Assembly (NCBI RefSeq): GCF_004361065.1
Contig: NZ_SELT01000011.1
Span: 34,097 to 98,096 of the forward strand
DNA from: Cognatilysobacter terrigena
GTDB taxonomy: Bacteria > Pseudomonadota > Gammaproteobacteria > Xanthomonadales > Xanthomonadaceae
DNA length: 64,000 nucleotides
Direction: 5' to 3'
A program made the translations under genes and the position numbers. Below, in pieces: positions 10,379 through 18,640 of this stretch (position 1 is its first letter; every line of letters begins with the position of its first letter). The notes below the pieces were generated by a model that saw only the letters and a list, made by a program, of their open reading frames with translations, was not told the DNA's origin and ran no database searches.

Positions 10379-10723
10379 TCAGCGCGATCGCCCGTCGAAC
10401 GGCACGCGCTCGATCGTGTCGAGGTCGACGTCTTCGAGGCAACGCACATTGATCGCGGCCATCGCCTGGCCGGTCGGCCCGGTGCCGCGACCGAACGGCT
10501 GGCAGCCGCACGCCGGGCAGAACAGGTGCTGGATCACGTGCTTGTTGAAGCGGTATTCGCTTAACGACGCTTCGCCTTTTTCGACGTGCAGCGCATCGCG
10601 CGGCACGAACCACAGCAGCATGCCCTTGCGCTGGCAGTGCGAGCAGTTGCACTCGATCACGCGGTCGATCGTGCCGTCGACGCGATAGGCGACCGCGCCG
10701 CAGTGACAGCTTCCCGTATGCAT
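10379..10723 (-). CDS. GFA-domain (S-hydroxymethylglutathione synthase-like) zinc protein
   Basis: A 114-residue small zinc protein of the GFA/CENP-V fold. Cysteine pairs are visible as GSCHCGAV (C6, C8), CNCSHCQRKG and FCPACGCQPFGRG, matching the family's structural and catalytic zinc sites. Family members include glutathione-dependent formaldehyde-activating enzyme, but most, including this short one, have no proven substrate. It lies downstream of the GNAT gene (52-bp gap), possibly in the same transcript that begins at clp, and converges with the HAD gene. Confidence 0.87.
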   Translation of the reverse strand: MHTGSCHCGAVAYRVDGTIDRVIECNCSHCQRKGMLLWFVPRDALHVEKGEASLSEYRFNKHVIQHLFCPACGCQPFGRGTGPTGQAMAAINVRCLEDVDLDTIERVPFDGRSR

Positions 10724-10775
10724 GACGTCTCCTCGGGCGACGCGAAGTGCGGTCGCGATGCGGTGGAAGTTGGTG

Positions 10776-11234
10776 TCAGTCGCCGAGCAGCTTGGCGAAA
10801 TGCAGCGAGGCGTCGCTGTAGCCGCAACCTCGGTAGAAGGACTGCGCGCTGTCGCGGCTCGAGGCGGTCGTCACTTCGATGCGCGCGGCACCTGCCTGAC
10901 GCGCGATCGATTCGACCTCGCGCAGCAGCCGGCGGCCGACGCCTTGGCGCTCGCACTCCGGCATGACGACCAGCGCGGTGATGCGCGCCTGCTCGGCGCC
11001 GCGGGCGAGGGAGTAACGCAGTTCCAGCCCGGCCAGCCCGCAGGCGTGGCCGCCGATCTCGGCGAGCAGCAGCCGCTGGCGCGGATCGGCGAGCACGACC
11101 GTGATGCGCTCGGCCGCTTCGTCGCGGTTGCAGGGGTAGCCCAGTACTTCGAGGAGGTGGGCGACGTCGCTGGCGTCGCCGATCCGCGCGTCACGCACGC
11201 GGATCCCGTCGGGCGCCTCCTCGTAGAGGCCCAT
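10776..11234 (-). CDS. GNAT-family N-acetyltransferase
   Basis: A 152-residue acetyltransferase with the acetyl-CoA binding motif A (ITALVVMPECERQGVGRRLLREVE) and a motif B end with YRGCGY. The fold matches single-domain small-molecule or protein N-acetyltransferases. It starts three bases after the clp stop codon, so it is almost certainly cotranscribed with that regulator. The substrate is unknown. Confidence 0.88.
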   Translation of the reverse strand: MGLYEEAPDGIRVRDARIGDASDVAHLLEVLGYPCNRDEAAERITVVLADPRQRLLLAEIGGHACGLAGLELRYSLARGAEQARITALVVMPECERQGVGRRLLREVESIARQAGAARIEVTTASSRDSAQSFYRGCGYSDASLHFAKLLGD

Positions 11235-11237
11235 CGT

Positions 11238-11924
11238 TCAGCGGGTACCGTAGAGGACGACGGTCTTGCCGCGGGCGTGGAGCAGGCCGTCGGCCTGGAG
11301 CTTCTTGAGGACGCGGCCGGCCATTTCGCGCGAGCAGCCGACCAGGCGCGACAGCTCCTGGCGCGACACGCGGATCTGCGTGCCCTGCGGATGGCTCATC
11401 GCCTCCGGCTCCTTGGCCAGGTCGTGCAGGGTGCGCACGATGCGGTCGGTGACGTCGAGGAAGGCCAGGCGGCCGGCCTTGCGCGAGGTGTCGAGCAGGC
11501 GGCGGGAGATCTGGGCGCCGATCGAATAGAGCAACTTGGGCGCGTCGGTCGACAGCCGGGTCATCAGCAGGTCGTAGAAGCGCTCGTGGCCGATCTCGGC
11601 CAGTTCGGTCGCGGTGCGGGTCCGCAGCGTGACCTCGCGCTTGTCGCTCTCGATGAACAGGCCCATCTCACCGACGAACTGGCCCGGGCCGAAGTAGCCG
11701 AGGACCAGCTCCCGGCCGTCCTCTTCCTCGTTGATGATGCTGACCGAGCCGGAGATGACGTAGTACAGCGTCGTTGCGGCGTCGCCCGGGCGGAAGACAT
11801 CGGTGCGGGACGGATAGCGACGGCGGTGGCAGTGCGCCAGGAACCGGTCGATCGCCGCTTGATCGGGCATCAACGGGCTCTGCGGACGACGCGCCGTGTG
11901 CTGGTGAGCCAGGTCGGGGGACAT
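11238..11924 (-). CDS. clp: Clp, CRP-family global regulator of the Xanthomonadales type
   Basis: A 228-residue transcription factor with an N-terminal cyclic-nucleotide-binding domain (FRPGDAATTLYYVISGSVSI, GYFGPGQFVGEMGLFIES) and a C-terminal Crp helix-turn-helix (RVSRQELSRLVGCSREMAGRVLKKL, ending GKTVVLYGTR). As I recall them, the last ~75 residues are essentially those of Xanthomonas Clp, which is inhibited by c-di-GMP and controls virulence, enzyme and polysaccharide genes. At the position of E. coli CRP R82-S83 the protein reads R-E (SDKREVTLR), consistent with a ligand other than cAMP. The gene is read divergently from speD, with its own promoter in the gap. Confidence 0.95.
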   Translation of the reverse strand: MSPDLAHQHTARRPQSPLMPDQAAIDRFLAHCHRRRYPSRTDVFRPGDAATTLYYVISGSVSIINEEEDGRELVLGYFGPGQFVGEMGLFIESDKREVTLRTRTATELAEIGHERFYDLLMTRLSTDAPKLLYSIGAQISRRLLDTSRKAGRLAFLDVTDRIVRTLHDLAKEPEAMSHPQGTQIRVSRQELSRLVGCSREMAGRVLKKLQADGLLHARGKTVVLYGTR

Positions 11925-11951
11925 GGGCAGGATCCAGAGGAATTAACCGAC

Positions 11952-11980
11952 TATATAGACCATCACGGGGAAAGGGCCAA
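11952..11980 (-). promoter_or_regulatory. clp: Predicted sigma-70-type promoter of clp
   Basis: On the minus strand TTGGCC (plus coordinates 11975-11980) and TATATA (11952-11957) are separated by 17 bp. The -10 ends 27 bp before the clp ATG. This is one of the few AT-rich spots in the neighbourhood. Confidence 0.6.
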
Positions 11981-12044
11981 TCCCGTCACTGATTGCTTTT
12001 GCCCACCGTTCCAGCCCCGATCGCATGGCGTTGCCGGGTGTTCG

Positions 12045-12073
12045 TTCCCCCATCACCCCGCTTGCCCCATAAT
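12045..12073 (+). promoter_or_regulatory. speD: Possible speD promoter
   Basis: TTCCCC (12045-12050) and CATAAT (12068-12073) are spaced by 17 bp, 35 bp ahead of the GTG start of speD. The -10 is good; the -35 is weak. Confidence 0.4.
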
Positions 12074-12108
12074 TCCGCGCCTTCGTCCAACCACCGGGAT
12101 CCACGCAC

Positions 12109-12903
12109 GTGGTCAAGCCACTGCCGCGCCTGCGGCTCCAGGGATTCAACAACCTGACCAAGGCGCTGTCGTTCAACATCTACGACATCTCCTATGCCGC
12201 GTCCGAGGACGAGCGTCAGCGGTATATCCAGTACATCGATGAGGCGTACAACGCGGACCGGCTGACGCAGATCCTGACGGACGTCGCCGAGATCATCGGC
12301 GCCAACATCCTCAACATCGCGCGCCAGGACTACGACCCGCAGGGTGCGTCGGTGACGATCCTCATTTCCGAGGAGCCCGTCATCGACAAGCGCGACGCCG
12401 GCAAGGAGCTGATCTCCGACGCCGTGGTCGCGCACATGGACAAGTCGCACATCACGGTGCACACGTATCCGGAAACGCATCCGGACAACGGCATCGCGAC
12501 GTTCCGCGCCGACATCGACGTCGCGACCTGCGGCGTGATTTCGCCGCTGAAGGCGTTGAACTACCTGATCGAGAGCTTCGAATCCGACATCGTGATCATG
12601 GACTACCGCGTCCGTGGCTTCACGCGCGACATCAAGGGCAAGAAGCACTTCATCGACCACAAGATCAATTCGATCCAGGACTACCTGGCGAAGAACATCC
12701 GCAATCGTTACGAGATGCTCGACGTCAACGTCTACCAGGAAAACATCTTCCACACGAAGATGCACCTGAAGGAATTCGACCTCGACACCTACCTGTTCGA
12801 AGAGAAGGCGAAGAACCTCTCGTTCAAGGACCGGATGAAGATCGAGGCGCGCCTCAAGCGCGAAATCGAAGAGCTCTACCACGGCCGCAACCTCGTCGAC
12901 TGA
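12109..12903 (+). CDS. speD: S-adenosylmethionine decarboxylase proenzyme
   Basis: A 264-residue proenzyme of the gammaproteobacterial SpeD type (same length as E. coli). It self-cleaves to form a pyruvoyl enzyme that makes decarboxylated SAM for spermidine synthesis. The cleavage serine is S113 in [13 protein letters not shown], followed by [20 protein letters not shown] and the [11 protein letters not shown] block. The start is GTG at 12109, giving the conserved N-terminus. It is divergent from clp and ends in a strong terminator. No speE is adjacent in the window. Confidence 0.97.
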   Translation: MVKPLPRLRLQGFNNLTKALSFNIYDISYAASEDERQRYIQYIDEAYNADRLTQILTDVAEIIGANILNIARQDYDPQGASVTILISEEPVIDKRDAGKELISDAVVAHMDKSHITVHTYPETHPDNGIATFRADIDVATCGVISPLKALNYLIESFESDIVIMDYRVRGFTRDIKGKKHFIDHKINSIQDYLAKNIRNRYEMLDVNVYQENIFHTKMHLKEFDLDTYLFEEKAKNLSFKDRMKIEARLKREIEELYHGRNLVD

Positions 12904-12920
12904 CGGGGGCGACCGAAACG

Positions 12921-12949
12921 AAAAGGCCGGCGTAATCGCCGGCCTTTTT
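12921..12949 (+). terminator. Bidirectional terminator between speD and coq7
   Basis: AAAAGGCCGGCG pairs with CGCCGGCCTTTT across a TAAT loop and ends in a T run, with an A run on the other side. Lying between two convergent genes, it can serve both speD and coq7. Confidence 0.92.
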
Positions 12950-12969
12950 CATTGCCCGATGTGTTTGGG

Positions 12970-13611
12970 TCACACGCGATAGGCGACCGTCTTCATCACC
13001 TTCGACGCCGCCGCCATCAGCTGCGGAATCGGCATCGGCAGCACGCGTGCACCCGCGGCTTCCGCGTTGTCGGCGTGGCGCGCTTCGTCGTCCTTCATCA
13101 CCTCGAGGATCGCGCGGCTGCGCACGTCGGCCGGCGGCAGCGACGACAGGTGTTCGTCGATGTGCGCTTCGACCTGGCGTTCGGTCTCGACGACGAAGCC
13201 GAGATTCCACCCGTCGCCGCGCAGGCCGGCGGCGAGGCCGATCGCGTACGAGCCGGCGTACCACAGCGGGTTGAGCAGGCTCGGCTTACTGTCGAGTTCG
13301 CGCAGTCGCTCGGCGCACCAGGCGAGGTGATCGGTTTCCTCCTGCGCGGCGTGCAGCAGGTGATCGCGTGTGCGCGCATCGCGGGCGACCGACGCCTGGC
13401 CGACGTACAGCGCCTGCGCGCAAACCTCGCCGACGTGGTTGATGCGCATCAAGCCGGCGGCGTGTCGGCGTTCGGCATCGTCCAGGACGATATCGGCGTG
13501 ATGCTCGGAGGGATTCGCGCGCAGCGCCGGCGGATCGCCCGCCACGGTTTCCAGTGCGCGCTGTGCGGTGTCGATCCAGCGATCGAGCGGCGAAAGGCGT
13601 CGGGTCTGCAT
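12970..13611 (-). CDS. coq7: Ubiquinone biosynthesis hydroxylase Coq7
   Basis: A 213-residue di-iron monooxygenase that hydroxylates the demethoxyubiquinone ring in ubiquinone synthesis. The carboxylate/histidine ligands of the ferritin-like fold are visible: [32 protein letters not shown] and [12 protein letters not shown] hydrophobic segment ([16 protein letters not shown]) fits membrane association. It begins 9 bp after the glcF-like gene, so the two are one transcript. Presence of Coq7 indicates aerobic ubiquinone synthesis, in line with the ETF-ubiquinone oxidoreductase elsewhere in the window. Confidence 0.95.
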   Translation of the reverse strand: MQTRRLSPLDRWIDTAQRALETVAGDPPALRANPSEHHADIVLDDAERRHAAGLMRINHVGEVCAQALYVGQASVARDARTRDHLLHAAQEETDHLAWCAERLRELDSKPSLLNPLWYAGSYAIGLAAGLRGDGWNLGFVVETERQVEAHIDEHLSSLPPADVRSRAILEVMKDDEARHADNAEAAGARVLPMPIPQLMAAASKVMKTVAYRV

Positions 13612-13620
13612 GCGCGCAGT

Positions 13621-14787
13621 CTACTGCGGCGCTGCATCGGCCCCGTCGAGATGGTCCGCCAGGAACTCGAGCGGATGACGGACGGGCAAGGTCGTGCCGT
13701 TCGCAAGGTGCAGGCGGCAGCCGATGTTCGCGCTCAGGATCTCGCGCACATCAGTCGCCTCGGCCTGCGCGACGAGCGGCGCGCGGAACGACGCGGCGCG
13801 TTCGGCGTCGGTGAGCATCGCGGTGCCGGCTGCGCCGCAGCAACCGAAGCCGGCGTCGAGATCGATGACGTCGAGCTGCGGCACGCGGGAGAGCAGGCGT
13901 CGCAGTGCGGGGCTGCTGCGCACGACGTTGCGCTGCGTGCACGGCAGATGGAGTGCAACGCGCGCCGTTGCGGGGCGGAAATGCAGGCGATCGGCATGTC
14001 GCGCGAGCAATTCGATGGCATCGATCGTTTCGGTCGACGCGGGGAGCGCGGCGGCGATTGAATCATGGCAGCCGCTCGCCAGCGTCACGACGAGCGGGGC
14101 GTCTGCGAAGGCATTCGCGTTCGTGCGGGCGAGTTCGGTTGCGGTATCCGTCGCGCCGGCGTGCGCGTGCAGTGCGCCGCAACAGGTTTGGTTCTTGGGA
14201 ATGGCGAGGTCGATATGGCAGGCCGCGAGCAGTCGCCGCAGCGCATCGCGGGTCGTCGCTTCATATGTGCGTGCGACGCAACCCACGAAGAGGGCCGCGC
14301 GCGTCCGGGTCGGCGCGGAGGATTGAGGCGATGCCTTGCGACCCGGAGCACTGACGGGGCGTGGCAGCGGTCGCAGCGCTGCGGGCAACATCGAGTACGT
14401 CAGGCGATAGATTGTCAGCAGAACCGACAGCGCGCGCGGACGCCGGGCCAGCGCCTCGATCGCCCGCTGAGGCCAGCTGGCGCCGCGGCGCTCGCGTTGG
14501 CGGGTCCGAGCCGCCTGCAGAAGTGCTCCGTACCGCACCCCGGCCGGACACACTGCCTCGCAACTTCGGCATGCGAGGCAGTGATCAAGGTGGCCATCGC
14601 CTGCGGGCGTCGGCTCCAGCGCGTCGAGCGCCCAGCCCCGCGCGAGCGCGATGCGGCCTCGCGGCGACTCGGTCTCCAGCCGGTCCCGCCGGTAGGTGGG
14701 GCAGGCCGGCAGGCACAGGCCGCACTGCACGCACTGGTCGGCCAGCGCGACCAGCGGGTCGGCCGAGGGCGGTCGGGGCAGGGGCAT
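13621..14787 (-). CDS. glcF: (Fe-S)-binding protein, glycolate oxidase GlcF-like
   Basis: A 388-residue iron-sulfur subunit. Two ferredoxin-like 4Fe-4S motifs (CVQCGLCLPACP and CLACRSCEAVCP) are followed by two CCG-type domains: FVGCVART...TCCGALHAHAG and HLPCTQRN...GCCGAAGTAML. This order and length match GlcF, which passes electrons from GlcD/GlcE to the quinone pool. No glcD or glcE lies beside it, so the flavoprotein partner must be elsewhere or the protein serves a different dehydrogenase (LutA/LldE-like proteins share the CCG domain). It is followed by coq7 after 9 bp. Confidence 0.88.
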   Translation of the reverse strand: MPLPRPPSADPLVALADQCVQCGLCLPACPTYRRDRLETESPRGRIALARGWALDALEPTPAGDGHLDHCLACRSCEAVCPAGVRYGALLQAARTRQRERRGASWPQRAIEALARRPRALSVLLTIYRLTYSMLPAALRPLPRPVSAPGRKASPQSSAPTRTRAALFVGCVARTYEATTRDALRRLLAACHIDLAIPKNQTCCGALHAHAGATDTATELARTNANAFADAPLVVTLASGCHDSIAAALPASTETIDAIELLARHADRLHFRPATARVALHLPCTQRNVVRSSPALRRLLSRVPQLDVIDLDAGFGCCGAAGTAMLTDAERAASFRAPLVAQAEATDVREILSANIGCRLHLANGTTLPVRHPLEFLADHLDGADAAPQ

Positions 14788-14819
14788 GGCGGGCGATGCT
14801 AGCGCGGTCTTGACGCGGC

Positions 14820-14848
14820 TTGCACGCGCTGGCCGGGGCCGCTAGAAT
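14820..14848 (+). promoter_or_regulatory. rplM: Promoter of the rplM-rpsI operon
   Basis: TTGCAC (14820-14825) and TAGAAT (14843-14848) are spaced by exactly 17 bp. A leader of about 100 nt follows before rplM, room enough for autogenous control as known for ribosomal-protein operons. No specific structure was identified in it. Confidence 0.7.
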
Positions 14849-14956
14849 TCCGCTTCTTTGTTCGCGGGACTCCGGTCCCCCACAACGCGCGGCGAAGTTC
14901 GGACGCCTTCCGGCGCTCCCAATCAGCCCGACCAGGCACCCACCAAGAGTTTTGTC

Positions 14957-15385
14957 ATGAAGACCTTTATCGCCAAGTCCGAGACCGTCCAGCGCGACTG
15001 GTATCTCGTCGACGCCTCCGGCAAGACCCTGGGCCGTCTGGCCTCGGAGCTCGCCCGCCGTCTGCGCGGCAAGCACAAGCCCGTCTACACCCCGCACGTC
15101 GACACCGGCGACTACCTCGTCGTCGTGAACGCCGACAAGATCGCGGTGACCGGCAACAAGCTGGCCGACAAGAAGTACCACCGTTTCACCGGCTACGTCG
15201 GCAACCTGAAGACCGAGACCCTCTCGCAGGCGCTTGAGCGCCATCCGGAGCGCGTCATCGAGATCGCCGTCAAGGGCATGCTGCCGAAGGGCCCGCTGGG
15301 CCGCGCGATGTATCGCAAGCTCAAGGTCTACAAGGGTGCCGAGCACCCGCACGCCGCGCAGCAGCCGCAGCCGCTCGATATCTAA
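14957..15385 (+). CDS. rplM: 50S ribosomal protein L13
   Basis: A 142-residue protein, the same length as E. coli L13. It begins [20 protein letters not shown] and contains the family signature region [17 protein letters not shown]. It is an early-assembly protein of the large subunit. rpsI follows after 12 bp, the normal L13-S9 pair. The start at 14957 agrees with the conserved N-terminus; an upstream ATG in frame lies in the leader. Confidence 0.98.
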   Translation: MKTFIAKSETVQRDWYLVDASGKTLGRLASELARRLRGKHKPVYTPHVDTGDYLVVVNADKIAVTGNKLADKKYHRFTGYVGNLKTETLSQALERHPERVIEIAVKGMLPKGPLGRAMYRKLKVYKGAEHPHAAQQPQPLDI

Positions 15386-15397
15386 GGTCCGACGAAC

Positions 15398-15790
15398 ATG
15401 GCAACCCAGCAGAATTACGGCACCGGCCGCCGCAAGTCCTCCACCGCCCGCGTGTTCCTGCGCAAGGGCACGGGGCAGATCACTGTCAACCAGCGTCCGC
15501 TGGACGAGTTCTTCGGCCGCGAGACGGCGCGCATGATCGTGCGCCAGCCGCTCGAGCTGACGAAGTCGAGCGAGCAGTTCGACGTGATCGTGACCGTCGC
15601 CGGCGGCGGCATCACCGGCCAGGCCGGTGCGATCCGTCTCGGCATCGCGCGCGCTCTGGTCGAGTACGACGAAGGCCTGAAGGGCGACCTGCGCCGCGCC
15701 GGCTTCATGACGCGCGACGCCCGTGAGGTCGAGCGTAAGAAGGTCGGTCTGCACAAGGCCCGCCGCGCCACGCAGTTCTCGAAGCGCTAA
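15398..15790 (+). CDS. rpsI: 30S ribosomal protein S9
   Basis: A 130-residue small-subunit protein beginning [20 protein letters not shown] and ending in the conserved [11 protein letters not shown] tail, whose basic C-terminus reaches the P-site tRNA. The central signature [19 protein letters not shown] is present. It is the second gene of the rplM-rpsI operon; a hairpin follows at 15803. Confidence 0.98.
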   Translation: MATQQNYGTGRRKSSTARVFLRKGTGQITVNQRPLDEFFGRETARMIVRQPLELTKSSEQFDVIVTVAGGGITGQAGAIRLGIARALVEYDEGLKGDLRRAGFMTRDAREVERKKVGLHKARRATQFSKR

Positions 15791-15802
15791 TCGCGTTTCA
15801 CC

Positions 15803-15831
15803 GGATGCTGGCGGTCTTGCCGTCAGCATCC
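15803..15831 (+). terminator. Hairpin after rpsI, overlapping the tRNA promoter
   Basis: GGATGCTG (15803-15810) pairs with CAGCATCC (15824-15831), with further pairing inside. There is no U tract afterwards, so termination is uncertain. The -35 element of the tRNA promoter (TTGCCG, 15817-15822) lies in the loop and right arm. Confidence 0.45.
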
Positions 15832-15844
15832 ATCGCGGTAAAAT
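15817..15844 (+). promoter_or_regulatory. Promoter of tRNA-Gln
   Basis: TTGCCG (15817-15822) and TAAAAT (15839-15844) are spaced by 16 bp. The mature tRNA begins ten bases after the -10, and the intervening CGCGACAT has a GC-rich discriminator like other stable-RNA promoters. Confidence 0.65.
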
Positions 15845-15853
15845 TCGCGACAT

Positions 15854-15928
15854 AGCCCCGTCGCCAAGCGGTAAGGCACCTGACTCTGACTCAGGCATTC
15901 GGTGGTTCGAATCCATCCGGGGCTGCCA
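15854..15928 (+). tRNA. tRNA-Gln (anticodon CTG)
   Basis: A complete cloverleaf: acceptor AGCCCCG (15854-15860) with CGGGGCT (15918-15924), D-arm GCC...GGC, anticodon stem CCTGA/TCAGG around loop CTCTGAC (anticodon CTG, 15886-15888), T-arm GGTGG-TTCGAAT-CCATC, discriminator G, and encoded CCA (15926-15928). It reads CAG glutamine codons. The acceptor begins with a full A-T pair. Confidence 0.96.
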
Positions 15929-15955
15929 TACACCGACCGGTTCACCGGTCACCCG

Positions 15956-15986
15956 AAGACCCGCCGCGTGCGGGTCTTCGCGTTTT
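15956..15986 (+). terminator. Probable terminator after tRNA-Gln
   Basis: AAGACCCGC (15956-15964) pairs with GCGGGTCTT (15970-15978) over a CGCGT loop, followed by CGCGTTTT. The T tract is short and offset, so efficiency is uncertain. Confidence 0.6.
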
Positions 15987-16002
15987 CGGGACAGGAGCCG
16001 CC

Positions 16003-16749
16003 ATGGTCGCCCGCTTTCCGCCGCCGGTCGTGCCGCTCGAGATCGCCGGCGAACGTCTGCGCGAACGCGGCTATGCGGTGATCGAGCCGGATTCGATCGC
16101 GACGCTCGCATCGTCGAACGTCGACGCCCTGCAGACGCTCGCGCCGACGTGGGACGCGCTGCCACCCGACACCTACCTGCGAGATGGCGGACGCTACCGT
16201 CATCGCCGGCATTCTTGCTTCGTCGTCGAAGGCGATGCGATCCAGCTGGCGCCTCATCGCGCGCACTGGCAACCGCTCGACTACAACGCACTGCACGGCG
16301 GCATGCATCGCTGGTTCGAGCCGATCGAATCCGATGTCGCGAACGACCCCGCATTCGGTGGACTGCTGCGCGGCCTCGGTGCCCTGTTCGCGACGATTCG
16401 TCCGGAGCCGCGTTGGTACGTCGAAGCGCACCAGTTCCGTATCGACACCGCCGGTGGTGTCGGTCGTCCCACGCCGGAAGGCGCGCATCGCGACGGCGTC
16501 GACTTCGTCGCCGTGGTGCTGGTCGGGCGACACGGCATCAAGGGTGGCGAGACGCGCGTGTTCGACGCGAACGGCCCCGCGGGCGAGCGCTTCACGCTGG
16601 ACGCGCCGTGGTCCGCGCTATTGCTCGACGACACCCGCGTGATCCACGAATCGACGCCGATCCAGCCGGACGACGGACGCGACACGCCCGGCCATCGCGA
16701 CACGCTCGTTCTCACCTATCGCGCACGAGCATTCCAGGGCGACGACTGA
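16003..16749 (+). CDS. 2OG-Fe(II) dioxygenase family protein
   Basis: A 248-residue protein of the 2OG-Fe_Oxy_2 type (the family of bacterial L-isoleucine hydroxylases). The iron ligands appear as H and D in EGAHRDGVD and a distal H in TRVIHESTP; a 2-oxoglutarate-binding Arg is likely in the final strand (LVLTYRARAF). GACAGGAGCC at 15989-15998 gives a good ribosome site for the ATG at 16003. It is probably a free-amino-acid or small-molecule hydroxylase; the substrate is unknown. It lies between tRNA-Gln and the tyrosine-catabolic pair without visible coupling. Confidence 0.85.
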   Translation: MVARFPPPVVPLEIAGERLRERGYAVIEPDSIATLASSNVDALQTLAPTWDALPPDTYLRDGGRYRHRRHSCFVVEGDAIQLAPHRAHWQPLDYNALHGGMHRWFEPIESDVANDPAFGGLLRGLGALFATIRPEPRWYVEAHQFRIDTAGGVGRPTPEGAHRDGVDFVAVVLVGRHGIKGGETRVFDANGPAGERFTLDAPWSALLLDDTRVIHESTPIQPDDGRDTPGHRDTLVLTYRARAFQGDD

Positions 16750-16826
16750 TCGCGACGCCACAGCTCCGGAAGCGACGGTTACAATTGAAACCATCGCGCC
16801 GCGGGCGCCGATCTCTGGAGCATCCG

Positions 16827-17813
16827 ATGAAGCTGGGATCCCTCAAGGAAGGCGGCCGCGACGGCACGCTGATCGTCGTCTCGCGCGACCTGAGCCGCGC
16901 CGTGCGCGCGGACGGCATCGCGCCGACGATGCAGCGTGCGCTCGAGGACTGGTCGAACACGGCGCCGCGCCTCAATGCGCTGTACGAAGCGCTCAATGCC
17001 GGCACTGCCGACGGCGCGTTCGACGTCGACTTCGCCCAGCTCGCCGCGCCGCTGCCGCGCGCCTACGAATTCGTCGACGGCTCGGCCTATCTGCCGCACG
17101 TGGAGCGCGTGCGTCGCGCCCGCGGTGCCGAAGTGCCGGCGAGCTTCTACGTCGATCCGCTCATGTACCAGGCGACGAGCGCCGGCTTCTACGGCCCTCG
17201 CGACGCCGTGCGCGTGCCGAGCGAGAGCTACGGCATCGACCTCGAAGCCGAAGTCGTAGTGATCACGGACGACGTGCCGATGGCGGCGACGCCCGAGGAA
17301 GCGGCCGGCCACATCCAGCTCGTCGGTCTGGTGAACGACGTTTCGCTGCGCAACCTGATTCCGGACGAGCTCGCCAAGGGCTTCGGCTTCCTGCAGTCCA
17401 AGCCGCGCTCGGCGCTGAGCCCGGTGTTCGTCACGCCGGACGAGCTCGGCGACGCCTGGCAGGGCAACAAGGTGCATCGTCCGCTGGTGACCCACATCAA
17501 CGGCCAGTGGTTCGGCGCGCCCGAGGCGGGCGTCGACATGCAGTTCGACTTCGCCCAGCTCGTCGCCCACGCGGCGAAGACGCGCCCGCTGTCGGCCGGC
17601 ACGATCGTCGGCTCGGGCACGGTGGCGAACCAGGACACCTCGCTCGGCGCCTCGTGCTTCGCCGAGAAGCGCACGGTCGAAACGCTCGAGCACGGTAAGC
17701 CGTCGACGCCGTTCATGAGCTTCGGCGACACCGTCCATATCGAGATGCTCGACGCCGACGGCCGCAGCATCTTCGGCGCGATCGAGCAGCGCATCGAAGC
17801 CCATACCCGCTGA
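16827..17813 (+). CDS. Fumarylacetoacetate hydrolase family protein
   Basis: A 328-residue hydrolase that splits fumarylacetoacetate to fumarate and acetoacetate, the last step of tyrosine/homogentisate breakdown. The metal-binding and catalytic region is visible as ESYGIDLEAEVVVITDD, VGLVNDVSLRNLIP, FGFLQSKPRSALSPVFVTPDEL and GSGTVANQD. The start at 16827 gives MKLGSLKEGGRDGTL, typical of the bacterial branch. A -10-like TACAAT stands at 16780-16785. maiA, the preceding pathway enzyme, follows after 83 bp, which supports the assignment. Confidence 0.92.
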   Translation: MKLGSLKEGGRDGTLIVVSRDLSRAVRADGIAPTMQRALEDWSNTAPRLNALYEALNAGTADGAFDVDFAQLAAPLPRAYEFVDGSAYLPHVERVRRARGAEVPASFYVDPLMYQATSAGFYGPRDAVRVPSESYGIDLEAEVVVITDDVPMAATPEEAAGHIQLVGLVNDVSLRNLIPDELAKGFGFLQSKPRSALSPVFVTPDELGDAWQGNKVHRPLVTHINGQWFGAPEAGVDMQFDFAQLVAHAAKTRPLSAGTIVGSGTVANQDTSLGASCFAEKRTVETLEHGKPSTPFMSFGDTVHIEMLDADGRSIFGAIEQRIEAHTR

Positions 17814-17896
17814 CCGGCGACGGACGGTGCACCGCCGGCACGCCGCCTTCGCGGCGGCCGGTTAAGGTGGGCGCCCGTCCTTCGTGGAGACGTGCC

Positions 17897-18571
17897 GTGA
17901 GCGAGCCGCTGCGCCTCTACTCCTACTGGCGATCCAGCGCCGCTTACCGCGTGCGCATCGGCCTCGCGCTGAAGGAACTGCCGTACGAGATCGTGCCCGT
18001 GCACCTCCTGCGCGATGGCGGCGAGCAGCACACCGACACGTACCGCGAAACGAATCCGCAGGAACTCGTGCCGGTGCTGCAGCACGGCGTGCGGCTGTAT
18101 CGCCAGTCGATGGCGATTCTCGAATACCTCGACGAGACGTGGCCGGAGCCGCCACTGTTGCCCGCGCTCGCGCGCGACCGTGCACGCGCTCGTGCGCTCG
18201 CGCAGCTGATCGCCTGCGACGTGCATCCCCTCAACAACCTGCGCGTGCTGCAGTACCTCGAGCACGAGTGGAATGCGCCGCAGGCCGAGCGCGACGAGTG
18301 GGTACGGCACTGGATCGTCAAAGGCCTCGACGCGATGGAAGCGTCGCTGGTCGATCATCCCGCGACCGGCGAGTTCTGCGAGGGCGACGCGCCGACGCTC
18401 GCCGACTGCTGCCTGATCCCGCAGCTCTACAACGCGCGGCGCTTCGGCGTCGACGTCGAACGCTGGCCCACGATCGCGCGCATCGAGAAGGCCTGCCTCG
18501 CGCTGCCGGCGTTCGACCAGGCGCGGCCGGAGAACCAGCCGGACTGCCCGGAGTCGCAGCGCGCGGCCTGA
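17897..18571 (+). CDS. maiA: Maleylacetoacetate isomerase (zeta-class GST)
   Basis: A 224-residue glutathione-dependent isomerase converting maleylacetoacetate to fumarylacetoacetate. It has an N-terminal thioredoxin fold with RLYSYWRSSAAYRVRIGLALK, the NPQELVPVL and QSMAILEYLDE blocks, and a C-terminal helical domain with DCCLIPQLYNARRF. In the SSC-type zeta motif the cysteine is replaced by alanine (SSAAYRVR); the serines remain. GTG at 17897 is preferred because TGGAGA lies at 17885-17890 and the protein then begins in register with the family. Together with the upstream hydrolase it forms the lower tyrosine-degradation module. Confidence 0.93.
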   Translation: MSEPLRLYSYWRSSAAYRVRIGLALKELPYEIVPVHLLRDGGEQHTDTYRETNPQELVPVLQHGVRLYRQSMAILEYLDETWPEPPLLPALARDRARARALAQLIACDVHPLNNLRVLQYLEHEWNAPQAERDEWVRHWIVKGLDAMEASLVDHPATGEFCEGDAPTLADCCLIPQLYNARRFGVDVERWPTIARIEKACLALPAFDQARPENQPDCPESQRAA

Positions 18572-18587
18572 TCGAACGCGATGAAAC

Positions 18588-18617
18588 GAAAACGGCGACC
18601 CGAAGGTCGCCGTTTTC
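18588..18617 (+). terminator. Bidirectional terminator between maiA and pilU
   Basis: GAAAACGGCGACC pairs perfectly with GGTCGCCGTTTTC over a CGAA loop. It sits between convergent genes and has T-rich flanks in both directions. Confidence 0.88.
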
Positions 18618-18640
18618 GTGTCCAGCATCGTGAGGCGCGA

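Noticed and set aside
17842..17858. GCCGCC/GGCGGC hairpin between the FAH gene and maiA
   Set aside because: Only six pairs and no T tract; the two genes are probably cotranscribed through it.
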